Shown here piece after piece: positions 15,350-25,665 of a DNA stretch of 64,000 nucleotides. The stretch comes from Thioalkalivibrio sulfidiphilus (GTDB lineage: Bacteria > Pseudomonadota > Gammaproteobacteria > Ectothiorhodospirales > Ectothiorhodospiraceae). The notes beneath the pieces are model-generated. The model had not been told where the DNA came from and did not search any database. It saw nothing but the letters and a program-made list of their open reading frames with translations. The stretch is taken from NCBI RefSeq assembly GCF_000377945.1, contig NZ_KB898922.1, positions 1 to 64,000 of the forward strand, read 5' to 3'. Positions within the stretch are counted from its first letter, which is position 1. Each line of letters begins with the position of its first letter. Position numbers and translations under genes: made by a program.

Positions 15350-18016
15350 ATGACACAGCAGAATCAGACCCAGGATCTGGACGCCCAGGAAACCCAGGAG
15401 TGGCTCGACGCCCTCGAGGCGGTGATTCGGGCAGAAGGCCCGGAGCGGGCCCATTATCTTCTCGAACGCCTGGTGGACCAGGCCCGCCGCTCCGGCGCCT
15501 ACCTGCCTTATTCCGCCAACACGGCCTACGTGAACACCATCCCGCCGCACCTGGAGCCTGACTACCCGGGCGACGGCGAGCTGGAGCACCGCATCCGTTC
15601 CTACATCCGCTGGAACGCCATGGCCATGGTGGTGAAGGCCAACCGCATCAGCTCCGAGCTGGGTGGCCACATCGCCACCTTCGCCTCCGCCGCCACCCTC
15701 TACGACGTGGGCTTCAACCACTTCTGGCGCGCCCCCTCCCACGAGCACGGCGGCGACCTGCTGTTCGTGCAGGGCCACTCCTCGCCGGGCATCTACGCGC
15801 GCGCCTTCCTGGAAGGGCGCCTCACGGCCGAGCAGCTGGATCACTTCCGCCGCGAGGTGGACGGCAAGGGTCTGTCCTCCTACCCGCACCCCTGGCTGAT
15901 GCCGGATTTCTGGCAGTTCCCCACGGTGTCCATGGGCCTCGGTCCCATCATGGCCATCTACCAGGCCCGCTTCATGAAGTACCTGCAGGACCGCGGCCTG
16001 GCCAACACCAAGGACCGCAAGGTGTGGTGCTTCATGGGCGACGGCGAGGTGGACGAGCCGGAGTCCCTGGGCGCCATCTCCCTGGGCTCCCGGGAGAAGC
16101 TCGACAACCTCACCTTCGTGGTCAACTGCAACCTGCAGCGCCTGGACGGCCCGGTGCGCGGCAACGGCAAGATCATCCAGGAGCTGGAAGCCACGTTCCG
16201 CGGCGCCGGCTGGAACGTGATCAAGGTGCTCTGGGGCAGCTACTGGGATCCGCTGCTGGCCCGGGACACCAAGGGCCTGCTGCACCAGCGCATGATGGAG
16301 GCCGTGGACGGCGATTATCAGAACTACAAGTCCAAGGACGGCGCCTATGTGCGCGAGCACTTCTTCGGCAAGTACCCCGAACTCAAGGCCATGGTCGCCA
16401 AGATGACCGACGAGGACATCTGGCGCCTGAACCGCGGCGGTCACGACCCCTACAAGGTCTACGCCGCCTACAAGGCCGCCATGGAATACACCGACGGCCC
16501 CACCGTGATCCTGGCCCACACCGTGAAGGGCTACGGCATGGGCGGCGCCGGCGAGGGCCAGATGCGCACCCACAGCCAGAAGAAGCTGGGCGTGGACGAC
16601 ATGAAGGCCTTCCGCGACCGCTTCAGCATCCCGCTCAGCGACGAGCAGGTGGAGCGCGCCGAGTACATCAAGCCGGACGAGGACGCGCCGGAGATGAAAT
16701 ACATGCACGCCCGGCGCAAGGCACTCGGCGGCTACATGCCTGTGCGCAAGCACAAGGCCGCACCGCTGGAGATCCCGGATCTGTCCGTATTCGACGCCCT
16801 GCTGGAATCCAGCGGCGAGCGCGAGATGTCCACCACCATGGCCTTCGTGCGCATGATCACCGCGCTTGCCCGGGACAAAAAGGCGGGCCGCCACGTGGTG
16901 CCCATCGTGCCCGACGAGGCGCGCACCTTCGGCATGGAGGGCCTGTTCCGTCAGCTGGGCATCTACTCCTCCGTGGGCCAGCTCTACGAGCCCCAGGACC
17001 GTGACCAGGTCATGTACTACAAGGAGGACAAGCAGGGTCAGATCCTGGAGGAGGGCATCAACGAGGCCGGAGCCATGTCCTCGTGGATCGCCGCCGCCAC
17101 GTCGTACTCCACCCACGGCGTGAACATGATCCCCTTCTACATCTTCTATTCCATGTTCGGCTTCCAGCGGGTGGGGGATCTCATCTGGGCCGCCGGCGAC
17201 ATGCAGGCGCGCGGCTTCCTCATGGGCGCCACCGCCGGTCGCACCACGCTGGCCGGCGAGGGCCTGCAGCACCAGGACGGTCACAGCCTGATGATGGCCG
17301 CCAACGTGCCCAACTGCATCAGCTACGACCCCACCTTCGCCTACGAGCTGGCGGTGATCGTGCATGACGGCCTGCGCCGCATGTATGCCGAGCAGGAAAG
17401 CGTCTTCTACTACATCACCGTCATGAACGAGAACTATCCTCAGCCGGCCCTGCCCAAGGGCGCCGAGGAGGGCATCGTCAAGGGCATGTACCTGTTCCAG
17501 AAGGGCGGGCGCGGCAAGAAGCAGCGTGTGCAGCTGATGGGCTCGGGCACCATCCTGCGGGAGGTGATCGCCGCCGCCGAGCTGCTGAAACAGGACTTCG
17601 GCGTGGAATCGGACATCTGGAGCGCCACCAGCTTCACCGAGCTGGCGCGCGAAGGCCGCGACTGCGACCGTCACAACCTGCTGCACCCGGACGCCAAGCC
17701 CCGCGAGGCCTACGTGACCCGGTGCCTCAAGGACGCCGAAGGCCCGGTGATCGCCGCCACCGATTACGTGAAGGCCTACGCGGACCAGATCCGCGCCTGG
17801 GTGCCGGGCCGCTACGTGGTGCTGGGTACTGACGGCTTCGGCCGCTCCGACCTGCGCTCGGCCCTGCGTCGCCACTTCGAGGTGGACCGCCACTACGTGG
17901 TCGTGGCGGCACTCAAGGCCCTGGCCGACGAAGGTGCCATCGCCACCGCCAAGGTGGGCGAGGCCATCAGGAAATACGGCATCGACGTGAACCGGCCCAA
18001 CCCGCTGCGCGCCTGA
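15350..18016 (+). CDS. aceE: Pyruvate dehydrogenase E1 component (homodimeric type)
   Basis: An 888-residue thiamine-diphosphate E1 that decarboxylates pyruvate and acetylates the lipoyl arm of E2. The length is almost the same as E. coli AceE (887). The ThDP motif is visible as GDGEVDEPES through NCNLQRLDG, and other conserved stretches include HEHGGDLLFVQGHSSPGIYAR and GTDGFGRSDLR near the C-terminus. First gene of aceE-aceF-lpdA; aceF follows after 56 bases. The large antisense frame across this gene is a codon-bias shadow. Confidence 0.97.
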   Translation: MTQQNQTQDLDAQETQEWLDALEAVIRAEGPERAHYLLERLVDQARRSGAYLPYSANTAYVNTIPPHLEPDYPGDGELEHRIRSYIRWNAMAMVVKANRISSELGGHIATFASAATLYDVGFNHFWRAPSHEHGGDLLFVQGHSSPGIYARAFLEGRLTAEQLDHFRREVDGKGLSSYPHPWLMPDFWQFPTVSMGLGPIMAIYQARFMKYLQDRGLANTKDRKVWCFMGDGEVDEPESLGAISLGSREKLDNLTFVVNCNLQRLDGPVRGNGKIIQELEATFRGAGWNVIKVLWGSYWDPLLARDTKGLLHQRMMEAVDGDYQNYKSKDGAYVREHFFGKYPELKAMVAKMTDEDIWRLNRGGHDPYKVYAAYKAAMEYTDGPTVILAHTVKGYGMGGAGEGQMRTHSQKKLGVDDMKAFRDRFSIPLSDEQVERAEYIKPDEDAPEMKYMHARRKALGGYMPVRKHKAAPLEIPDLSVFDALLESSGEREMSTTMAFVRMITALARDKKAGRHVVPIVPDEARTFGMEGLFRQLGIYSSVGQLYEPQDRDQVMYYKEDKQGQILEEGINEAGAMSSWIAAATSYSTHGVNMIPFYIFYSMFGFQRVGDLIWAAGDMQARGFLMGATAGRTTLAGEGLQHQDGHSLMMAANVPNCISYDPTFAYELAVIVHDGLRRMYAEQESVFYYITVMNENYPQPALPKGAEEGIVKGMYLFQKGGRGKKQRVQLMGSGTILREVIAAAELLKQDFGVESDIWSATSFTELAREGRDCDRHNLLHPDAKPREAYVTRCLKDAEGPVIAATDYVKAYADQIRAWVPGRYVVLGTDGFGRSDLRSALRRHFEVDRHYVVVAALKALADEGAIATAKVGEAIRKYGIDVNRPNPLRA

Positions 18017-18072
18017 GCGCGCGGCAGGGCTGTGAGTTGCGTTGATCGATTACAAGACACTGGAGTTGCGAG

Positions 18073-19386
18073 ATGAGCAACGTGGTTGAGGTGAAGGTCC
18101 CGGACATCGGGGATTTCAAGGACGTGGAAATCATCGATGTGCTGGTCAAGCCGGGCGATGCGGTCAAGGCCGAGGACCCGCTCATTACCCTGGAATCCGA
18201 CAAGGCCACCATCGACATTCCGTCCCCTGGCGCCGGTGTCATCAAGGCGCTGAAGGTGAAGAAGGGAGACCGGGTCTCCGAGGGCGATGCCATCGCCGAC
18301 ATGGAGGCCGAGGCGGCTGCGCCCGCCGAAAAGCCGGCAGAGAAGGCCGCGGAGAAACCCGCAGAACCCGAGCCGCAGGCTGCGCCCGAGGCCGCCGAGC
18401 CGGCCCGCGCCGAAAGCAGGCCCTCTGCCGAGCCCGCGCGGCCCGCCGGTCCGCGCCCCTCGCCCACGGCTGGGCTGGTCAACGAAGAGGGCTTCCGCAA
18501 GGCCCACGCCTCGCCCACGGTGCGCCGTTTCGCCCGGGAACTGGGCGTAGACCTGGGCGCAGTGGATGGCAGCGGCCCCAAGGGGCGCATCCTCAAGGAA
18601 GATGTGCAGGGCTACGTGAAGCGGGCACTCGCCCAGGGCGGCGGCGGTCTGGGCGTGGCCCCCATGCCGGAGATCGACTTCAGCCAGTTCGGTCCCGTCG
18701 AGACCCAGGCGCTGACCAAGATCAACAAGCTCACCGGCCAGAACCTGCACCGCAACTGGGTGACCATCCCCCACGTCACCCAGTTCGACGAGGCGGACAT
18801 CACCGAGCTGGAGTCCTTCCGCAAGACCCTGGCCGAGGAATACAAGGACAAGGGGGTGAAGATCACCTTCCTGGCCTTCCTGATGAAGGCGGTGGTCTCG
18901 GCGCTCAAGGAATACCCGCGGGTGAATGCCTCCCTGGATGCCACCGGCGAGCACCTGATCCTCAAGCACTACTACCACATCGGTGTGGCGGTGGACACGC
19001 CCGATGGCCTGGTGGTGCCGGTGATCCGCGACGTGGACCGTATGAGCCTGGTGGATATCGCCGCCGCGTTGCAGGCCATGTCGGCCAAGGCCCGGGACAA
19101 GAAACTCAAGCCCGCCGACATGCAGGGCGGCTGCTTCACCATCTCCAGTCTCGGCGGCATCGGCGGCACCTCGTTCACGCCCATCGTCAACGCCCCCGAG
19201 GTGGCCATCCTGGGCGTCTCCCGGGCCAAGATGCAGCCGGTGTGGAACGGCAAGGAATTCACCCCGCGCATGATCCTGCCCCTGTCCCTGTCCTATGATC
19301 ACAGGGTCATCGACGGCGCGCTGGGCGCACGCTTCACGACCTTTTTGAGCAGCCGGCTGTCGGATATGCGCAGGATGCTTTTGTAG
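18073..19386 (+). CDS. aceF: Pyruvate dehydrogenase E2, dihydrolipoamide acetyltransferase
   Basis: A 437-residue E2 core. It has one lipoyl domain (1-78, lipoyl lysine in LESDKATIDIP), an Ala/Pro/Glu-rich linker (about 80-135), and a peripheral-subunit-binding domain (about 145-180, ASPTVRRFARELGVDL). The C-terminal acetyltransferase domain carries the catalytic DHRVIDGALGARF. E. coli AceF has three lipoyl domains; here one is in AceF and another is on the N-terminus of Lpd. The start at 18073 is preceded by TGGAG. It sits in the operon between aceE and lpdA. Confidence 0.96.
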   Translation: MSNVVEVKVPDIGDFKDVEIIDVLVKPGDAVKAEDPLITLESDKATIDIPSPGAGVIKALKVKKGDRVSEGDAIADMEAEAAAPAEKPAEKAAEKPAEPEPQAAPEAAEPARAESRPSAEPARPAGPRPSPTAGLVNEEGFRKAHASPTVRRFARELGVDLGAVDGSGPKGRILKEDVQGYVKRALAQGGGGLGVAPMPEIDFSQFGPVETQALTKINKLTGQNLHRNWVTIPHVTQFDEADITELESFRKTLAEEYKDKGVKITFLAFLMKAVVSALKEYPRVNASLDATGEHLILKHYYHIGVAVDTPDGLVVPVIRDVDRMSLVDIAAALQAMSAKARDKKLKPADMQGGCFTISSLGGIGGTSFTPIVNAPEVAILGVSRAKMQPVWNGKEFTPRMILPLSLSYDHRVIDGALGARFTTFLSSRLSDMRRMLL

Positions 19387-19428
19387 GAAGGCGCGAGAGG
19401 CAAGATACAAGAGACAAGAGGCAAGAAG
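19387..19428. repeat. Single arm of AGACAAGAGGCAAG-type repeat
   Basis: GGCAAGATACAAGAGACAAG-like words after the aceF stop, the same vocabulary as the complete inverted repeat at 56766-56853. No opposite arm is present here. Confidence 0.55.
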
Positions 19429-19438
19429 GGGTGCCGGT

Positions 19439-19466
19439 CGTAGGTCGGGCTTCAGCCCGACCTACG
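19439..19466. repeat. GTAGGTCGGGCTTCAGCCCGAC palindromic repeat
   Basis: Perfect 13-base arms (CGTAGGTCGGGCT 19439-19451, AGCCCGACCTACG 19454-19466) between aceF and lpdA. A second copy of the core is at 29866-29890. I recognise this as a palindrome frequent between genes of gammaproteobacteria. Confidence 0.8.
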
Positions 19467-19517
19467 GATCAGGGTGGCGGGGCCTCGGCACAACAAACGA
19501 ACAACTGGAGTTTTGCC

Positions 19518-21272
19518 ATGGGCAAGGTGGTTGAGATCAAGGTGCCGGACATCGGCGATTTCAAGGACGTGGAGATCATCGACGTCCTGGTGAAACCCGG
19601 TGACACGGTCGAGCCGGAAGACCCGCTCATCACCCTGGAATCCGAGAAGGCCAGCATCGACATCCCTGCCCCCCAGGGCGGCACCGTCAAGGCACTCAAG
19701 GTGAAGAAGGGCGGCAAGGTCTCCCAGGGCGACGCCATCCTGGATCTGGAAGTGGCCGAGGGCGAGGCCGCCGCCGAGCCTGCGGGCAAGACAGAGAAGG
19801 CCGACGCCAGGTCTGCCACCGCCGACAAACCCGCACCCAAACCCGCCGAGGCTCCGGGCGCGACGGACATGAGCTGCCAGCTGCTGGTGCTGGGCTCCGG
19901 CCCCGGCGGTTATACCGCCGCCTTCCGCGCCGCGGACCTGGGCCTGGACGTGATCATGGTGGAGCGCTACGCCGAGATCGGCGGTGTCTGCCTGAACGTG
20001 GGCTGCATCCCCTCCAAGGCCCTGCTGCACGCGGGTCAGGTGATCGAGGAGGCCGAGGCCTTTGCCGAGCACGGCATCAGCTTCGGCAAGCCCAAGATCG
20101 ACCTCAAAAAGCTCGCGACCTACAAGGACGGCGTGGTGGGCAAGCTCACCGGCGGCCTCAAGCAGCTGGCCAAGCAGCGCAAGGTGCGCATCGTCCACGG
20201 CACGGGGCAGTTCTCCTCCGCCAACACCCTCACGGTGGCGGGCAAGGACGGCACCCAGGTGATCGGCTTCGAGCAGGCCATCATTGCTGCCGGCTCCCAG
20301 GCGGTGAAGCTGCCCGGCTTCCCGTGGGACGACGAACGCGTCATGGATTCCACCGACGCCCTGATGCTCAAGGACGTGCCCAAGCGCCTGCTGGTGGTGG
20401 GCGGTGGCATCATCGGCCTGGAGATGGCCTGCGTCTACGACGCCCTGGGCGCCAAGGTGACGGTCTGCGAACTGTCCAACGAGCTCATGCCGGGCGCCGA
20501 CCGCGACCTGGTTCGGCCCCTGGAGAAACGCATCAAGGGCCGCTACGAGGCCATCTACACCGGCACCAAGGTGGCCAGGGCCGAGGCCACCAAGCAGGGT
20601 ATCCGGGTGAGCTTCGAAGGCGGCAAGGCCCCGGAGACGGACACCTTCGACCGGGTGCTGGTGGCCGTGGGCCGCAGCCCCAACGGCAAGAAGATCAATG
20701 CCGAGGCCGCCGGCGTGCAGGTGGACGAGCGCGGTTTCATCCCGGTGGACAAGCAGCAGCGCACCAACGTGCCCCACATCTTCGCCATCGGCGACATCGT
20801 CGGCCAGCCCATGCTGGCCCACAAGGCCGCCCACGAGGGCAAGGTGGCCGCTGAGGTCGCTGCCGGGGAGAAGTCCTACTTCGACGCCCGGGCCATCCCG
20901 TCGGTAGCCTACACCCACCCGGAGGTGGCCTGGATGGGCATCACCGAGACCGAGGCCAAGGCCAAGGGCATCGAGTACACCAAGGGCGTGTTCCCCTGGG
21001 CCGCCAGTGGCCGGGCCATCAGCGTGGGCGGTGAGAGCGGCCTGACCAAGCTGCTGTTCGACGAACATGGCCGGGTGATGGGCGCCGGCATCGTCGGCCC
21101 CAACGCCGGCGAGCTGATCGGCGAGACGGTGCTGGCCCTGGAGATGGGTGCCGACATGGAAGACATCGGCCTGACCGTGCACCCCCACCCGACCCTGTCC
21201 GAGACCATCTGCTTCGCCGCCGAGGTGGCCCACGGCAGCGTCACGGACATCATGGCGCCCAAGCGGAAGTAG
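19518..21272 (+). CDS. lpdA: Dihydrolipoamide dehydrogenase (E3) with N-terminal lipoyl domain
   Basis: A 584-residue E3 flavoprotein that reoxidises dihydrolipoyl groups with NAD+. Residues 1-78 are a lipoyl domain (lysine in LESEKASIDIP), then an Ala/Pro/Lys linker, then the FAD/NAD disulphide reductase (about 115-584). That part has LGSGPGGYTAAFRA, the redox pair GGVCLNVGCIPSK, VVGGGIIGLEMA and the catalytic HPHPTLSE. Its lipoyl domain is very close to that of AceF, suggesting duplication and fusion within the operon. ATG 19518 has a CTGGAG ribosome site; the extra upstream frame is repeat DNA. Lipoyl-tagged E3 is known in several proteobacteria. Confidence 0.96.
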   Translation: MGKVVEIKVPDIGDFKDVEIIDVLVKPGDTVEPEDPLITLESEKASIDIPAPQGGTVKALKVKKGGKVSQGDAILDLEVAEGEAAAEPAGKTEKADARSATADKPAPKPAEAPGATDMSCQLLVLGSGPGGYTAAFRAADLGLDVIMVERYAEIGGVCLNVGCIPSKALLHAGQVIEEAEAFAEHGISFGKPKIDLKKLATYKDGVVGKLTGGLKQLAKQRKVRIVHGTGQFSSANTLTVAGKDGTQVIGFEQAIIAAGSQAVKLPGFPWDDERVMDSTDALMLKDVPKRLLVVGGGIIGLEMACVYDALGAKVTVCELSNELMPGADRDLVRPLEKRIKGRYEAIYTGTKVARAEATKQGIRVSFEGGKAPETDTFDRVLVAVGRSPNGKKINAEAAGVQVDERGFIPVDKQQRTNVPHIFAIGDIVGQPMLAHKAAHEGKVAAEVAAGEKSYFDARAIPSVAYTHPEVAWMGITETEAKAKGIEYTKGVFPWAASGRAISVGGESGLTKLLFDEHGRVMGAGIVGPNAGELIGETVLALEMGADMEDIGLTVHPHPTLSETICFAAEVAHGSVTDIMAPKRK

Positions 21273-21299
21273 ATCCCCGGGCTCTCAAAAAGCCTTCGA

Positions 21300-21384
21300 C
21301 GCAAAGACGCGAAGGCGCAAAGGTTCGCAAAGCTTTTTGTATTCAATGGCTTTGTTGCGTCCTTCGCGCCTTCGCGTCTTTGCG
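21300..21384. repeat. Snap-back element (CGCAAAGACGCGAAGG type)
   Basis: Arms 21300-21323 and 21361-21384 are reverse complements with one mismatch in 24 (CGCAAAGACGCGAAGGCGC...). It follows lpdA, probably as the operon terminator, and lies about 35 bases before the next gene. Confidence 0.85.
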
Positions 21385-21419
21385 TTAAGGTTTTTTGATC
21401 AACCGCCGATACAGGGCCC

Positions 21420-22265
21420 ATGGCCCGACTCCTTGCCATCATTCTCTTGTGTCTCGCCGCGGCCCCGGCCTTCGGCGAGATCACCTTCGGTGCGCGCCTG
21501 GAACAGTCCTCCTGGACGGTCAGCAGCGCGCCGGATGCCTGCGAACTGCGCCACGAGATCCCCCGCTACGGGGTGGCGCGCTTCCACGAGCGGGCCGGTC
21601 ATGAGCTGGCTTTCCGGCTGGATACCGACCTCTCCGGCGCATCGGGCCGAGAGGCGCGGCTGGTGCTGGTGCCGCCCAACTGGCGTCATGACCTGCGGCC
21701 CCGGCACCTGGCGGACGTGGGCTCCGAGGCCCGAACCCTGAGTCTGGACCGGGCCACCACCCTGGAACTCTTTCACGCCCTGGAGGCCGGCTACCAGCTG
21801 AGCGTGGAGCATCCGTCCCCCGGGGCCGGCGGTTTCCAGGTGGCGGCGGCGGTCTCCACGGTGCGATTCCGGGATGTGCAGGCGGAATTCAGCCGTTGCC
21901 GGGCCGGCATGATCCAGCTGGATTTCCGGCCGGTGGCCGAGTGGCGCGTGCACTTCGAGACCAACCTGAGCCGCCTGGATGCCCGGGCCCACGAGACCCT
22001 GCGCGAGGTCCTCAATGCCTGGCGCGCCCAGCGCCACATGCGGGTGATCGTGGCCGGTCATGCCGATGTGCGTGGCGGCGACGCCATCAATGACCCCCTG
22101 TCCCGGCGCCGTGCCGAGGCGGTACGCACCTTCCTGGATGTCTACGGCATCCCCCGCAACCGAATCGAGCTGCGTTCCTTCGGCTCCACCTGGCCCCTGG
22201 ATCCGGGCGAGGGCGAGGCCGCCTGGGCCCTGAACCGCCGCGCGACGGTCTGGCTGGCGCCCTAG
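21420..22265 (+). CDS. MotY-like OmpA-domain protein
   Basis: A 281-residue secreted protein. Residues 1-19 are a signal peptide ending APAFG. An N-terminal half follows (FGARLEQSSWTVSSAPDACELRHEIPRYGVARF). The C-terminal half (about 165-281) is an OmpA/MotB-type peptidoglycan-binding domain with VIVAGHADVRGG, LSRRRAEAVRTFLDVYGI and NRRATVWLAP. The two-domain layout and the SxW...CxLxHxIPxxGxAxF pattern match MotY, the T-ring protein of sodium-driven polar flagellar motors. No other flagellar gene is in the window, so a general envelope role is also possible. The ATG at 21420 is set by the signal peptide. Confidence 0.75.
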   Translation: MARLLAIILLCLAAAPAFGEITFGARLEQSSWTVSSAPDACELRHEIPRYGVARFHERAGHELAFRLDTDLSGASGREARLVLVPPNWRHDLRPRHLADVGSEARTLSLDRATTLELFHALEAGYQLSVEHPSPGAGGFQVAAAVSTVRFRDVQAEFSRCRAGMIQLDFRPVAEWRVHFETNLSRLDARAHETLREVLNAWRAQRHMRVIVAGHADVRGGDAINDPLSRRRAEAVRTFLDVYGIPRNRIELRSFGSTWPLDPGEGEAAWALNRRATVWLAP

Positions 22266-22275
22266 AGGCGATATA

Positions 22276-22347
22276 AATTCAAGATTCAAAATTCAAGATT
22301 CAAAGGACAGAGAACCCCTTTGAATCTTGAATTTTGAACTTTGAATC
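22276..22347. repeat. Snap-back element (ATTCAAAATTCAAGATTCAAAGG type)
   Basis: Arms of about 31 bases (22276-22306 and 22317-22347) are reverse complements with one or two mismatches, with a 10-base loop. It lies between the MotY-like gene and argG. Same words as 53495-53554. Confidence 0.88.
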
Positions 22348-22403
22348 TCCCCTTACGTATAATCCCGCCCCCTATCCTCAACTTTTTCTTTGAAGGTTCC
22401 CCC

Positions 22404-23618
<1,215 letters not shown>

Positions 23619-23651
23619 GCTGCGCACCGCCAGATACCGGGGCGCCGGGCG

Positions 23652-25607
23652 GTGAAGCAGGGCTCATGGCCATCTGCCTGGCGCAGGCCCGTGGCGCTTG
23701 CGGCATGGGCCTGCCTGTGGCTGCTGGTCTTCGCATCGTCCGTCAAGGCCTGGCATCACAAGGATGATGTCACCATCGGCGTGCTGGCCTTCCGGGGTAT
23801 GGACGAGGCGGTGCGCATGTGGTCGCCCACTGCCGAGTACCTGGAAGCGCAGCTGCCCGGCGTGCGGTTTCGCATCCTGCCCCTGACCAACGACACCATC
23901 GATGAGGCGGTGGCCAGTGGTGAGGCGGATTTCGTCATCACCAACTCCGGTTCCTACGTGGCGCTCAACCAGCGCCACGGCATCACGCGCATCGCCACTC
24001 TGATCAGCCAGCGTCCCACCGGCACCTCCACCCGCTTCGGCGCAGTGATCATCTCCCGGGCCGACCGCGACGACATCCGCGAGATCGCCGATCTTCGCGG
24101 CAAGCGTTTCGCGGCGGTACATCCGGAGGCCTTCGGTGGCTGGTGGATGGGCTGGAAGGAACTGCGCGACCACGGCATCGAACCCTTGCAGGACATGCAG
24201 CTGGAGTTCACCGGCTTCCCGGTGGACCTGGTCATGGAGGCGGTGCGTTCAGGCCAGGTGGATGCCGGCACCTTCCGCACCGAACTGCTGGAACAGTGGA
24301 TCAATGAGGGGCGTATCCGCGCCGACGAGTTTCATGTCCTCAATGCCCGAACCACGCCGGGTTTCCCGTTCCTGCACAGTACCCGCCTATACCCGGAATG
24401 GCCGCTGGCGGTACAGCCGGACATGGACGAGGACCTGGCCAAGCAGGTGCTCCAGGCCCTGTTCGCGATGCCGGAAGGCCACCCCGCCCTGGATGCCGCG
24501 GAGATCGCAGGCTGGACCATCCCGCTCAACTACGATCCGGTCCATGACCTGATGCGCGAACTCAAGGTGGGTCTCTACGAGCCTGACGAGGTGATCACCC
24601 TGCGCGAGGTGTTCACCGTCTACGGTCCCTGGTTCGCCGGGATTCTGGGTGTCCTGCTCACCGGTTTCCTGGCCTTCGTGATGCGCCTGAACCGCAGTCT
24701 GACCGCATCGCGGGTGAGCCTGGCCAACACCTTGCGTTCGATCGGCGATGCGGTGGTGACTACCGACACTCAGGGCCTGATCCAGTACATGAACCCGGTG
24801 GCCGAGCGCATGGGACATTGCAGTCTCCCGGACGTCCAGGGCCATGACTACCGGCAGGTGTTCCACCTGGTGGACGAGTCCAGCCGCAAGGAACTGGGCA
24901 ATCTCGCCCGCCACAGCGCCAGCATGCGGGAGCCGCGGCCGTACACCTTCGACGGCCTGCTGCTGGGACGCGACGGCCAGGAATATTCGGTGAAGATCAC
25001 CACCTCCACCATCCGCGCCGGTCTCACCGGGGTCTCGGGCTGCGTGCTGGTGATTCATGACGTGACGGAACTGCGCACCCTGGCCCGCCAGCTCAGGTAC
25101 CAGGCGGCCCACGACCCGCTCACCGGCCTGGTCAACCGCCGGGAGTTCGAGACCCGCCTGTCCCGGGCCGTGGACGGGAGCCAGAAGAGCGGCCAGACCC
25201 ACGTGCTGATCTTCCTGGACCTGGACTGGTTCAAGGCCATCAACGACAGCCTGGGTCATGCCGCCGGCGACCAGGTGCTCAGGGAGGTTGCCGACATCCT
25301 GGAGCGGCAGGTGCGTTCCACGGACACCGCCGCCCGGATCGGGGGAGACGAGTTCGGCATCCTGCTCATGAACTGCGAACTGGATGCCGGCATCGCCATG
25401 GCGGAGAAGCTGCGTGATGCCATCACCGCCTACAGCTATGAATCCGAGGGAGAGACCTACCGGGTGGGCGTGAGCCAGGGACTGGTGCTCATCGATCGGC
25501 AAAGCGGAAACCTGGGTGCGGTCCTCAAGGCGGCCGACGAGGCCTGTTACACTGCCAAGGAACACGGCCGCAACCGCTATCACGTATACTCCAGCGACCC
25601 CCACTGA
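23652..25607 (+). CDS. PhnD-like periplasmic sensor with PAS and GGDEF domains
   Basis: A 651-residue membrane-bound diguanylate cyclase. Residues about 13-34 form a signal anchor. Residues 40-300 resemble a PhnD-type phosphate/phosphonate-binding protein (VTIGVLAFRGMDEAVRMWSP, ADFVITNSGSYVALNQRHG, VRSGQVDAGTFRTE). A second membrane segment lies near 324-343 (WFAGILGVLLTGFLAFVM). A PAS domain (about 355-470) and a GGDEF domain (about 485-645) follow, with ARIGGDEFGILL and an RSTD inhibitory site five residues earlier. It probably senses a periplasmic ligand and makes cyclic-di-GMP; the ligand is not known. Start is a GTG at 23652, 33 bases after argG. Confidence 0.88.
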   Translation: MKQGSWPSAWRRPVALAAWACLWLLVFASSVKAWHHKDDVTIGVLAFRGMDEAVRMWSPTAEYLEAQLPGVRFRILPLTNDTIDEAVASGEADFVITNSGSYVALNQRHGITRIATLISQRPTGTSTRFGAVIISRADRDDIREIADLRGKRFAAVHPEAFGGWWMGWKELRDHGIEPLQDMQLEFTGFPVDLVMEAVRSGQVDAGTFRTELLEQWINEGRIRADEFHVLNARTTPGFPFLHSTRLYPEWPLAVQPDMDEDLAKQVLQALFAMPEGHPALDAAEIAGWTIPLNYDPVHDLMRELKVGLYEPDEVITLREVFTVYGPWFAGILGVLLTGFLAFVMRLNRSLTASRVSLANTLRSIGDAVVTTDTQGLIQYMNPVAERMGHCSLPDVQGHDYRQVFHLVDESSRKELGNLARHSASMREPRPYTFDGLLLGRDGQEYSVKITTSTIRAGLTGVSGCVLVIHDVTELRTLARQLRYQAAHDPLTGLVNRREFETRLSRAVDGSQKSGQTHVLIFLDLDWFKAINDSLGHAAGDQVLREVADILERQVRSTDTAARIGGDEFGILLMNCELDAGIAMAEKLRDAITAYSYESEGETYRVGVSQGLVLIDRQSGNLGAVLKAADEACYTAKEHGRNRYHVYSSDPH

Positions 25608-25665
25608 CCCCGGTCAGGCAGCTGCGCCGAGATGCAGCATCATCGCCCGGAAAGGACATTCGTTC

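Noticed and set aside
15245..17893. 882-codon antisense open frame over aceE
   Set aside because: It is the complement of a strongly conserved gene in GC-rich DNA. Its product is a low-complexity His/Gly/Val/Leu-rich sequence with no domain.
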